Virus record (IMG/VR): IMGVR_UViG_3300036985_000812
Location: 1 to 37,352 of that record
Source of the DNA: a virus
DNA: 37,352 nucleotides
Strand: one strand, 5' to 3'
The notes beneath the pieces were generated by a model that was not told the origin of the DNA, searched no databases, and saw only the letters and a list, made by a program, of their open reading frames with translations. Shown here in pieces: positions 32,771-37,352 of this stretch; within the stretch, counting starts at the first letter, position 1; each line of letters begins with the position of its first letter. Both the position numbers and the translations under genes were made by a program.

Positions 32771-32970
32771 TAACTTTCAAAACTTTCTTGCTTACTCTTA
32801 TACTTTGAAGCCACCAATTCAGTGATAATAGACATAACATTATTATATCCTTTATTTACTATCAACTCAGCAACATCATTGCATGAAGACCATAAATAGA
32901 ACTCTTCCTCCCACAGTGCATATTCTACATCGCTTGGTTTATTGTCATTGACGTAAGTATCGTTTGCCAT
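32770..32970 (-). CDS. Hypothetical 66-residue early protein
   Basis: The acidic, helical product contains DVEYALWEEEFYLWSSCND followed by VAELIVNKGYNNVMSIITELV and a Lys-rich tail. It has a good AAAGGAT ribosome binding site overlapping a CTTTAAAG palindrome (32982-32989) and is the first gene after the leftward promoter at 33084-33113. Function unknown. Confidence 0.68.
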   Translation of the reverse strand: MANDTYVNDNKPSDVEYALWEEEFYLWSSCNDVAELIVNKGYNNVMSIITELVASKYKSKQESFES

Positions 32971-33034
32971 CTTAAATTATCCTTTAAAGTTACTTCTAAG
33001 TAATATACTTTATATATATACTATAAATGGTTTT

Positions 33035-33083
33035 AACTACTAAGTCTTTGCTTCTAAGTGTCTATGAAGACTACTTAGTAGTT
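33035..33083 (-). other. Inverted repeat in the leader of the 32970 gene
   Basis: AACTACTAAG at 33035-33044 is the exact reverse complement of CTTAGTAGTT at 33074-33083, with a 29-base loop. It lies just downstream of the -10 box at 33084, so it would form a hairpin at or near the 5' end of the transcript. It may stabilise the mRNA or act as an attenuator or operator; no T run follows. Confidence 0.55.
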
Positions 33084-33113
33084 AGTGTAGCACGCTTTTG
33101 GTCTATTCGTCAA
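33084..33113 (-). promoter_or_regulatory. Leftward sigma70-like promoter with extended -10
   Basis: Read leftward: TTGACG (33108-33113), an 18-base spacer, then TGC-TACACT (-10 box 33084-33089). It lies in a 132-base gap between two leftward genes. Five of six -35 bases and four of six -10 bases match consensus, helped by the TGn extension. It would drive the chain of small genes and the RNA ligase. Confidence 0.55.
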
Positions 33114-33297
33114 GTCTTTCAGAACTATCGTCATTGTATTCTTCTATCAGGTCTACTCTATCGATAGTCGGAAGGTATGAATCATTCCTGATGACCCCTA
33201 GACACCCTGAGCAAGTATCCAAGAACTCGCCCGTATGAGCGTGTCTCCGTGTTGATTCATAGTCGCTCAGATTCTTATCACAACAAATACACTTCAT
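33103..33297 (-). CDS. Small zinc-finger early protein
   Basis: The 64-residue protein begins MKCICCDKNLSDYESTRRH and continues HTGEFLDTCSGCLG, giving two CxxC pairs of a treble-clef or zinc-ribbon fold, then a charged acidic tail. Similar small zinc proteins are widespread in T4-like and T7-like phages, with no fixed role. ATG 33297 was chosen over GTG 33306 because of its AGG site and match to that N-terminus. Confidence 0.72.
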   Translation of the reverse strand: MKCICCDKNLSDYESTRRHAHTGEFLDTCSGCLGVIRNDSYLPTIDRVDLIEEYNDDSSERLDE

Positions 33298-33315
33298 TTT
33301 ATACACCTATTTAAT

Positions 33316-33399
33316 GCCCCTACAAGGGCCGGTTAACTGTTCAGGCTACGCTGCTATAGCATAGCCCCTTTTAAGGGCTTAAAGGCCCCTTTAAAGGGC
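33316..33399. repeat. Tandem GC-rich hairpins in the gap 33307-33390
   Basis: Three short palindromes occur here: GCCCC-TACAA-GGGC (33316-33329), AGCCC...GGGCT (33363-33379) and GCCCCTTTAAAGGGC (33385-33399). The last overlaps the end of the preceding leftward gene. A related element (AGGGCC, TTTAAA, GCCCC) lies at 34926-34944. None has a T run, so they are not plain terminators. Confidence 0.6.
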
Positions 33400-33657
33400 T
33401 TCTAGCACTATTGCCTTGCGGCTCAGCTTACCATTATCAATGTTTTCTTTAAAACAATGCCATCCATCGGAAGTCTCTGCAACATAGGCATTGAATTTAG
33501 GCTCTTGTTTACAATGGCCCTCAATGTTTGCTTTGTCAAGCCTTGCACCTTCCTCAGCCATGAAAGCCCCTGCTACATACCCCGTAGACGGCAATAATCC
33601 CATCAATAAGGTTTTAAGCACTCTATCAGCGTATCTGCTAATCATAGTCCTGCTCAC
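33391..33657 (-). CDS. Hypothetical 88-residue early protein
   Basis: The product starts with a basic N-terminus (SRTMISRYADRVLKTLL) leading into a hydrophobic segment (MGLLPSTGYVAGAFMA) and then a polar half with GHCKQEPKFNAYVAETSDGWHCF. GTG 33657 has an AGAAGA site; ATG 33645 is a possible later start. The hydrophobic part is marginal for a membrane helix. No family recognised. Confidence 0.62.
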   Translation of the reverse strand: MSRTMISRYADRVLKTLLMGLLPSTGYVAGAFMAEEGARLDKANIEGHCKQEPKFNAYVAETSDGWHCFKENIDNGKLSRKAIVLEAL

Positions 33658-33659
33658 AA

Positions 33660-33860
33660 TTATTCTTCTACCGCTTTAAAGGCCGCATGAATAGCACCCA
33701 TCACTGAATCAGTCCCTGAATAGCCTGAATACCCTAGGTCGCTAATTGCCTTTGTAGCCACTACTTCACCCCGACCATCATGTAAATACACGATAAAGCC
33801 TGATGTACACTTCACAATCTCGATTGTCTCAATATCTGAGTTGATTTTAATAGCTGACAT
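33660..33860 (-). CDS. Hypothetical 66-residue early protein
   Basis: A small beta-rich protein (IKINSDIETIEIVKCTSGFI, YLHDGRGEVVATKAISDLGY) with a helical end (SVMGAIHAAFKAVEE). The stop is two bases before the next GTG start. An AAAGGAA site lies upstream. Function unknown. Confidence 0.65.
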   Translation of the reverse strand: MSAIKINSDIETIEIVKCTSGFIVYLHDGRGEVVATKAISDLGYSGYSGTDSVMGAIHAAFKAVEE

Positions 33861-33875
33861 GATATATTATTCCTT

Positions 33876-34025
33876 TTAAATTGATGTTGCGCGTACTATC
33901 TTATACAATTCCAACACCACGCCATCGGGCATAGTTGAATTGTCTTCTACCCACTCACGTGCAAACGAACGGTCATTGAATGTTGCAGCGACTATACCGC
34001 TTGATATATGAATTATTTTATACAT
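33876..34025 (-). CDS. Hypothetical 49-residue early protein
   Basis: The frame reads MYKIIHISSGIVAATFNDRS, then FAREWVEDNSTMPDG and VVLELYKIVRATSI. Its ATG overlaps the stop region of the upstream gene by 8 bases, and the pattern beta-strand, helix, strand looks like real protein, not random translation. No family recognised. Confidence 0.6.
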   Translation of the reverse strand: MYKIIHISSGIVAATFNDRSFAREWVEDNSTMPDGVVLELYKIVRATSI

Positions 34026-34230
34026 TGTAAATCTCCAGTTTTCTATTATCTTGCTTTACTGTTAACAGTAAATTATTTGCTTTATTTGTCCGATTATCAT
34101 AGGCATCATATATTTGTTTAAATACCTTAGAATCAACGATATCAGCCTGTCTGTTTGCACCTTTAAGGGTTTTATATCCTTTATTGTTGCCTACGATATC
34201 GTTATTACAGTCTCTTATAAAGTAGTTCAT
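34018..34230 (-). CDS. Hypothetical 70-residue early protein
   Basis: A basic protein (NYFIRDCNNDIVGNNKGYKT, ADIVDSKVFKQIYDAYDNRT) ending in a short beta segment (LLLTVKQDNRKLEIYNV). It is part of the close-packed early block; 4 bases separate it from the gene before it. Function unknown. Confidence 0.62.
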   Translation of the reverse strand: MNYFIRDCNNDIVGNNKGYKTLKGANRQADIVDSKVFKQIYDAYDNRTNKANNLLLTVKQDNRKLEIYNV

Positions 34231-34234
34231 AATA

Positions 34235-34429
34235 TTATGTTACCTTATTAATCAAACCATCAATCATATGAACAGTGGCAAACCACTTGCGACTAGGTGA
34301 ATAATCAGCGACTGTAAATGATCCATTGTCTTTAAATTCAATTCCAAATATTGATGTCTCATTGTACTTTAAAGGCTTACCAATTGATTCCTTTAAAACC
34401 TTTTTGCTTGGATAGTGTGCTTGTATCAT
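34235..34429 (-). CDS. Hypothetical early protein (SKKVLKESIGKPLKY type)
   Basis: The 64-residue protein carries SKKVLKESIGKPLKYNETS, FGIEFKDNGSFTVAD and a closing RKWFATVHMIDGLINKVT. I recall similar short proteins in other podovirus early regions, often near GP88-family genes, without known function. A beta-barrel-like strand pattern is likely. Confidence 0.65.
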   Translation of the reverse strand: MIQAHYPSKKVLKESIGKPLKYNETSIFGIEFKDNGSFTVADYSPSRKWFATVHMIDGLINKVT

Positions 34430-34447
34430 AATATATTCTACTTTAAT

Positions 34448-34603
34448 TTAATTGTTTAGTTTATCGTCAAGTACTAAAATGCAATCTAATAACGCATCCC
34501 CTATTAATTCATTCTCAGGAAAATTAGTCATTAAAGCCTGTAGACAATCAAGTAATTGATTTTCGTCATTGATTGTACGTAATTTAGCCAATAATTCATT
34601 CAT
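34448..34603 (-). CDS. Hypothetical 51-residue acidic helical protein
   Basis: This frame encodes MNELLAKLRTINDENQLLD, CLQALMTNFPENELIGDALL and DCILVLDDKLNN, an all-helical acidic peptide. An AGGA site lies about 10 bases upstream. It fills most of the otherwise gene-free gap 34430-34618. Acidic early peptides often bind host enzymes, but no target can be inferred. Confidence 0.6.
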   Translation of the reverse strand: MNELLAKLRTINDENQLLDCLQALMTNFPENELIGDALLDCILVLDDKLNN

Positions 34604-34618
34604 GATAATAATATCCTG

Positions 34619-34879
34619 TTAAATGTTATTTGTAATTGTGACGCCATTACAAGTTACAGACTGAATTGTACTGTAGTTTACGGCCCTGTAACCCTCAGCT
34701 TGCATATCGTAGACCGTTAGGTACTCTGAAGCATTTAAAGTGCTTACACCACCTTTTAAGTGCTTCTTTACACCGGTGCGACAATTCATAGTTCGAACAG
34801 TGCCATCCTTTTTTACAAATACTACTGTAAAGAATTTACCGTCTGTGGCGGCTAGAATGCTATTGATGAATTTATTCAT
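34619..34879 (-). CDS. SH3 beta-barrel-like early protein
   Basis: The 86-residue protein has a short helix (FINSILAATDGK), then FFTVVFVKKDGTVRTMNCRT and GVKKHLKGG, a spacer, and YLTVYDMQAEGYRAVNYSTI. I recognise this as a phage protein type annotated as SH3 beta-barrel fold-containing. Members occur in early regions of podoviruses and crAss-like phages; the activity is unknown. Confidence 0.68.
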   Translation of the reverse strand: MNKFINSILAATDGKFFTVVFVKKDGTVRTMNCRTGVKKHLKGGVSTLNASEYLTVYDMQAEGYRAVNYSTIQSVTCNGVTITNNI

Positions 34880-34962
34880 TTTATGTTACTCTTTAAAAGT
34901 TATCCTACGTAAAATGTAGGTCATAAGGGCCGCTTTAAAGCCCCTACAATCTAGATTCTATC

Positions 34963-35715
34963 TTATGCCGACAATGTTATCATGCGAGACTGTACATTGT
35001 CAACTACGAAGCCTGTCATATCATGCTTAGCTGCACCTTTGGCATACAAGGCCACAATTGTGTTCTTTGGCTCTACGTGACGTATATCACTATTATCACC
35101 CCCTATGACGTCTAAGCCCATGAATTTATTAGGGATGATATCTTTTGACCGAAACACCGCTGCAATACGCATACCCTTAGACAATGCAATATTGACATAC
35201 TTTTGATATTTCAAGACACCACTATATGAAAATGTTAAATCATAATTTGATGGTAAGTTATCCCGGTTCACATCCTTGGTATAGTCATAAAAGTCAACTG
35301 TAGGGAAAGCCGCCATAATATTTACATAATATACTCCGTCAACTGTTAACGGTACATTTTCCCACCGAATATCTGAAGTGCCGTTCAAGCGTATCAGGGG
35401 AATCAAGCCTAGTTTATGGGCCTTTACTATCAATGATAGGATATTCTTATATAACCTAATCATAAATGTAGCCCGTTCTTCAAAGTACCAAATTGTCTTA
35501 TTTATTCTACCGTGCTGCACATTATTAAACGCACCACGTCCAGCACTATAAAGGCAAGCTTTGCTGCATTGTGCTATTTCAGCCATCGAGCAAGTGTTAT
35601 ATGCGGTAGTTGTCGCGGGTGCTAGATATAAGATACCCGTCAGATACCCTAGTTTCTCACCCTTTACAGTCTTGGAATCAGAGCTTATCGACAATAGGTT
35701 TTTTGTTTGATACAT
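34963..35715 (-). CDS. GP88-family protein
   Basis: The 250-residue product matches the phage gene product 88 family (PF17338-like): LTGILYLAPATTTAYNTCS, CSKACLYSAGRGAFNNV, RATFMIRLYKNI, IPLIRLNGTSDIRWENV, FYDYTKDV, and VIGGDNSDIRH near the C-terminus. Three cysteines near the N-terminus (C42, C50, C54) have a spacing that could hold an iron-sulfur cluster, and the alternating strand-helix pattern recalls a TIM-type barrel. The biochemical role of the family is not known to me. It is one of the first leftward genes, so it is made early. An AAGG ribosome binding site precedes ATG 35715. Confidence 0.85.
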   Translation of the reverse strand: MYQTKNLLSISSDSKTVKGEKLGYLTGILYLAPATTTAYNTCSMAEIAQCSKACLYSAGRGAFNNVQHGRINKTIWYFEERATFMIRLYKNILSLIVKAHKLGLIPLIRLNGTSDIRWENVPLTVDGVYYVNIMAAFPTVDFYDYTKDVNRDNLPSNYDLTFSYSGVLKYQKYVNIALSKGMRIAAVFRSKDIIPNKFMGLDVIGGDNSDIRHVEPKNTIVALYAKGAAKHDMTGFVVDNVQSRMITLSA

Positions 35716-35735
35716 GATATTTATACCTTAAATGA

Positions 35736-35819
35736 TTATTTAACTAGCACATCAAAGGATGCTAAGAACAAGCAGAGCCAAACAGTGAACAATGATAGGC
35801 AGACTAAGAATTTTAACAT
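35736..35819 (-). CDS. Putative 27-residue membrane peptide
   Basis: The frame MLKFLVCLSLFTVWLCLF, then LASFDVLVK is one hydrophobic helix with Lys at both ends, long enough to span a membrane. A GGAAAG ribosome binding site lies 5 bases before the ATG. It ends 20 bases before the GP88-type gene. Tiny membrane peptides are common in phage early regions, where some block superinfection or alter host membranes; none can be matched. Confidence 0.5.
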   Translation of the reverse strand: MLKFLVCLSLFTVWLCLFLASFDVLVK

Positions 35820-35886
35820 GATACTTTCCAAGGGTTGATTAAAAGGATACTGCGAAGCCTACATTATATAGGCTTGACGCTATTCT

Positions 35887-36105
35887 TTACGCGTCTAAAC
35901 TATTGCCAACAATATGCACAACATCAAACCAGCGAAACCCGTTATCTTTATAGAATTTAATTGATTTATTGATTTTACTTAATTTACCAGTACCTTCGAA
36001 TACTTCGACTGTATTCCCTTCACTATCAATAACCTTGCCTTCTAATGTATACCAGTATGCACCGATAAACTTGCTGATATGGTGCGTGAGTGTAAGAGTT
36101 GACAT
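35887..36105 (-). CDS. Hypothetical 72-residue protein, first leftward gene
   Basis: The beta-rich product contains ISKFIGAYWYTLEGKVIDSE, GNTVEVFEGTGKLSKINKSI and a FRWFDVVHIVG end. It has an AAAGGAT site and is the first gene after the leftward promoter at 36148-36177, giving a 36-base leader. It is likely the earliest made phage protein; function unknown. Confidence 0.68.
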   Translation of the reverse strand: MSTLTLTHHISKFIGAYWYTLEGKVIDSEGNTVEVFEGTGKLSKINKSIKFYKDNGFRWFDVVHIVGNSLDA

Positions 36106-36147
36106 TTTGTTTATCCTTTAAGGGTGATGTTTACCGGGTGAGTCTTA

Positions 36148-36177
36148 ATTATCGTTGATTATGAATAACCCAGTCAA
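36148..36177 (-). promoter_or_regulatory. Leftward early sigma70-type promoter
   Basis: Read leftward: TTGACT (36172-36177), an 18-base spacer, GATAAT (36148-36153). Both boxes match consensus at five of six positions. It lies directly upstream of the first leftward gene (ATG 36105) and is the best candidate for starting the early transcript. Confidence 0.65.
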
Positions 36178-36238
36178 CTGTAAGGACATTATCTATAGTG
36201 TTGTATTTAAGAGACACTTCGCTGACACCATGAAATAC

Positions 36239-36307
36239 TTATCCACAGCTTATCAGTCTTATATAAGAGTTGATAATGTGGATAACTATCACTACCAGTG
36301 TGGATAA
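36239..36307. promoter_or_regulatory. Cluster of three perfect DnaA boxes
   Basis: TTATCCACA occurs at 36239-36247 on the plus strand and as its reverse complement TGTGGATAA at 36277-36285 and 36299-36307. The last two are 22 bases apart. This is the highest-affinity E. coli DnaA box sequence, and three in 69 bases is far above chance. They point to a replication origin that recruits host DnaA, or to DnaA control of the early promoter about 60 bases away. Confidence 0.8.
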
Positions 36308-36394
36308 CTTTGGCTGGTACTGGCATGGCTTGAACCCATGATAGGCGCTTGCAGGGCGTTTAAATCGGGCATGATACTTGCCTTATGACATATG

Positions 36395-36571
36395 GTGTAT
36401 ATAATGTGACTAGACAGTCTACATTGTGACTACTTAGGTGTCTTCGTAGGCACCATCTCTGTCCCCCACACTACCAAGTCTAGATAGTGACTAACCAGTC
36501 TACATTGTGACTACGTAGTTCTACTTATAGACCATCAGTACAGATAGTGACTGAGCAGTACAGATCACTAA
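36395..36571 (+). repeat. Paired 18-bp iterons at 20-bp spacing
   Basis: Units matching MAGTCTASATWGTGACTA begin at 36415, 36476, 36496 and 36536, with a weaker unit at 36395 and a degenerate one at 36556. They form three pairs, each pair 20 bases apart (two helical turns); pair starts are 81 and 60 bases apart. The 19-mer CAGTCTACATTGTGACTAC occurs exactly twice (36415 and 36496). A further GTGACTAC lies at 36916. This is the layout of iteron-type origins or of a multi-site operator. Confidence 0.8.
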
Positions 36572-36581
36572 TGAGAATCCA

Positions 36582-36730
36582 TTATCAATAAGCATACCCC
36601 CCAGAGTATACAACCATACACCAGTGTACGGAGATGATACATAAGTAATGGCTTATATAAGTACTTCGTTATATAGATACATAAGCATATAACTATATAA
36701 GCATATAAGCATACACGAATGGGGGGGGGG
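36582..36730. repeat. AT-rich short-repeat tract ending in a G10 run
   Basis: TAAGCATA is repeated at 36589, 36682, 36698 and 36706 in a very AT-rich stretch, followed by ten consecutive G at 36721-36730. AT-rich repeats beside iterons and DnaA boxes are typical of DNA-unwinding elements. The G run may form a quadruplex or cause polymerase slippage, so its length in the assembly may be inexact. Confidence 0.6.
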
Positions 36731-36964
36731 AGGTGTGCTGCTGAGGGTAGAACTTTTACAGGAGCCTCTGAAGTTCACAAAAAGGTAAAACTAGAAAGTA
36801 CCTTTAAAGCAACTAAATAGATTTAATCCCCTATAGACTAAATAGTCATAAGTGCCTGATCTATATAGACAAAAGAGACATAAGAAGAGATAGCTGTTAA
36901 TGTTGATATAAGTAAGTGACTACTAACTTAAAGCACTTTAAAGTTCCACATAGTGAAATTAGTG

Positions 36965-36984
36965 TAAAGTTTAGGTAAAGTTTA
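36965..36984 (+). repeat. 11-bp tandem repeat upstream of the late promoter
   Basis: TAAAGTTTA occurs at 36965-36973 and 36976-36984, one helical turn apart, ending 19 bases before the -35 box at 37004. The position and AT-richness suit an UP element or a regulator site. Confidence 0.45.
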
Positions 36985-37003
36985 AATATATTTCATAAAA
37001 AGC

Positions 37004-37032
37004 TTGACATTGAGAGAAATCTAGTGTATAAT
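37004..37032 (+). promoter_or_regulatory. Perfect consensus sigma70 promoter for the late block
   Basis: TTGACA (37004-37009), exactly 17 bases, TATAAT (37027-37032): all 12 consensus positions match. It points rightward across the circular junction into the terminase small subunit gene, giving a leader of about 240 bases. With no phage RNA polymerase found, it fits control by host RNA polymerase. Such a strong promoter may need to be held off early by a phage factor. Confidence 0.85.
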
Positions 37033-37225
37033 ATCTATATAGTCTAAGAAGCTGACCCTCTCTGTAGACACAATGAGTACAGTTGAGTAAACGAACTGAG
37101 AAGTTAAATACACTCTTAGATAAATACTTTAATATCTATAACATTTCAGTTAACTTTAAAGTAAGATTCTTTTAAATAATTATCTTAAAGTATATTACTG
37201 AGATGTGTCTTTAAAGTATAAGTAC

Positions 37226-37352
37226 CCTTTTAAAATAATTGTTGATAATTGTCTTCCTTAGAAAGGATAAAAGACTAATGGATATTGAAGTAGAAGAAAC
37301 AAAAGAAGATAGGTCTATAAGAGCAAAGGCTTTTACTATCAGTAAGAGAAAA
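37226..37352. repeat. Terminal direct repeat, right copy
   Basis: Identical to bases 1-127. It contains a second, truncated copy of the terminase small subunit start (ATG at 37278). Treat it as the same locus after circularising, not as a second gene. Confidence 0.95.

Larger units (their letters stand above)
36106..37277. other. Non-coding control region between divergent gene blocks
   Basis: About 1.17 kb without a credible gene, with the early promoter, DnaA boxes, paired iterons, AT-rich repeats, G10 tract, several CTTTAAAG palindromes (36802, 36936, 37154, 37209) and the consensus late promoter. I found no tRNA. Short open frames exist (for example 25 codons at 36230-36307) but lack ribosome binding sites. 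Confidence 0.75.

Noticed and set aside
35863-35868. Leftward TATAAT inside a small AGCCTA...TAGGCT palindrome
   Set aside because: No -35 at 16-18 bases; the palindrome explains the sequence equally well.
27160-36222. 14-mer TAAGAGACACTTCG shared in opposite orientation near 27160 and 36208
   Set aside because: A few 14-base matches are expected by chance in 37 kb; no other shared context.
36230-36307. 25-codon rightward frame spanning the DnaA boxes
   Set aside because: No ribosome binding site and fully explained by the origin motifs it covers.
36310-36360. tRNA-like stretch with CTTGAACCC resembling a T-arm
   Set aside because: No acceptor stem or anticodon arm could be folded around it by eye.
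1-37352. CRISPR array, integrase, transposase, lysogeny repressor, phage RNA polymerase
   Set aside because: Looked for typical repeats or motifs in the translated frames and found none; absence is by eye, not by profile search.

Overview
The window is a complete, or nearly complete, genome of a lytic podovirus-like tailed phage. The first 127 bases (1-127) are repeated exactly at the end (37226-37352), so the contig closes into a circle of 37,225 unique bases. The gene set is T7-like in replication: family A DNA polymerase, fused primase-helicase, endonuclease I, 5'-3' exonuclease and an acidic-tailed SSB. It has no recognisable phage RNA polymerase, integrase or lysogeny repressor. With an adenosylcobalamin-dependent (class II) ribonucleotide reductase and ThyX, it resembles the roseophage SIO1 / cobavirus (Zobellviridae) kind of aquatic podovirus; this placement is inference from gene content. 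Perfect proteobacterial-type DnaA boxes and sigma70-type promoters suggest a proteobacterial host.

Layout. 53-20208 is read rightward and holds the late module. It runs terminase small subunit, HNH nuclease, terminase large subunit, portal, scaffold, major capsid protein, a large fibre and accessory fibres, head-tail adaptor, tail nozzle, a second fibre tip, a cupin, three Ala/Gln-rich presumed ejection proteins, M15-type endolysin and holin. A bidirectional-looking hairpin terminator at about 20219-20254 separates this from 36105-20270, which is read leftward. Going leftward from 36105 there are first about 16 tiny early genes (one encoding a GP88-family protein), then an RNA ligase, primase-helicase, DNA polymerase, SSB, exonuclease, endonuclease I, ThyX, MazG, metallophosphoesterase, a dATP/dGTP diphosphohydrolase-like protein, class II RNR, an endonuclease VII-like HNH nuclease and a small acidic protein.

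36106-37277 is a non-coding control region of about 1.2 kb. It has a leftward sigma70-like promoter (36148-36177), three perfect DnaA boxes (36239-36307), three pairs of 18-bp direct repeats at 20-bp periodicity (36395-36571), an AT-rich repeat tract, a G10 run, and a perfect consensus rightward promoter (TTGACA-N17-TATAAT, 37004-37032). I read this as a replication origin flanked by the divergent early and late promoters. A second strong rightward promoter (4604-4632) and a terminator (6961-6995) bracket the scaffold-capsid block and probably boost capsid output.

How it works together. The small early genes probably remodel the host. The nucleotide genes turn host nucleotides into dNTPs (class II RNR, ThyX, two nucleotide-sanitising hydrolases), and EndoI and the exonuclease may degrade host DNA. 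The polymerase set copies the genome, the late block builds and packages virions, and holin plus peptidase lyse the cell. The least explained parts, and the best candidates for new biology, are the paired-iteron/DnaA-box origin, the clustered CTTTAAAG palindromes, the tiny membrane peptides in the early region, and a GC-rich gene that looks recently acquired.
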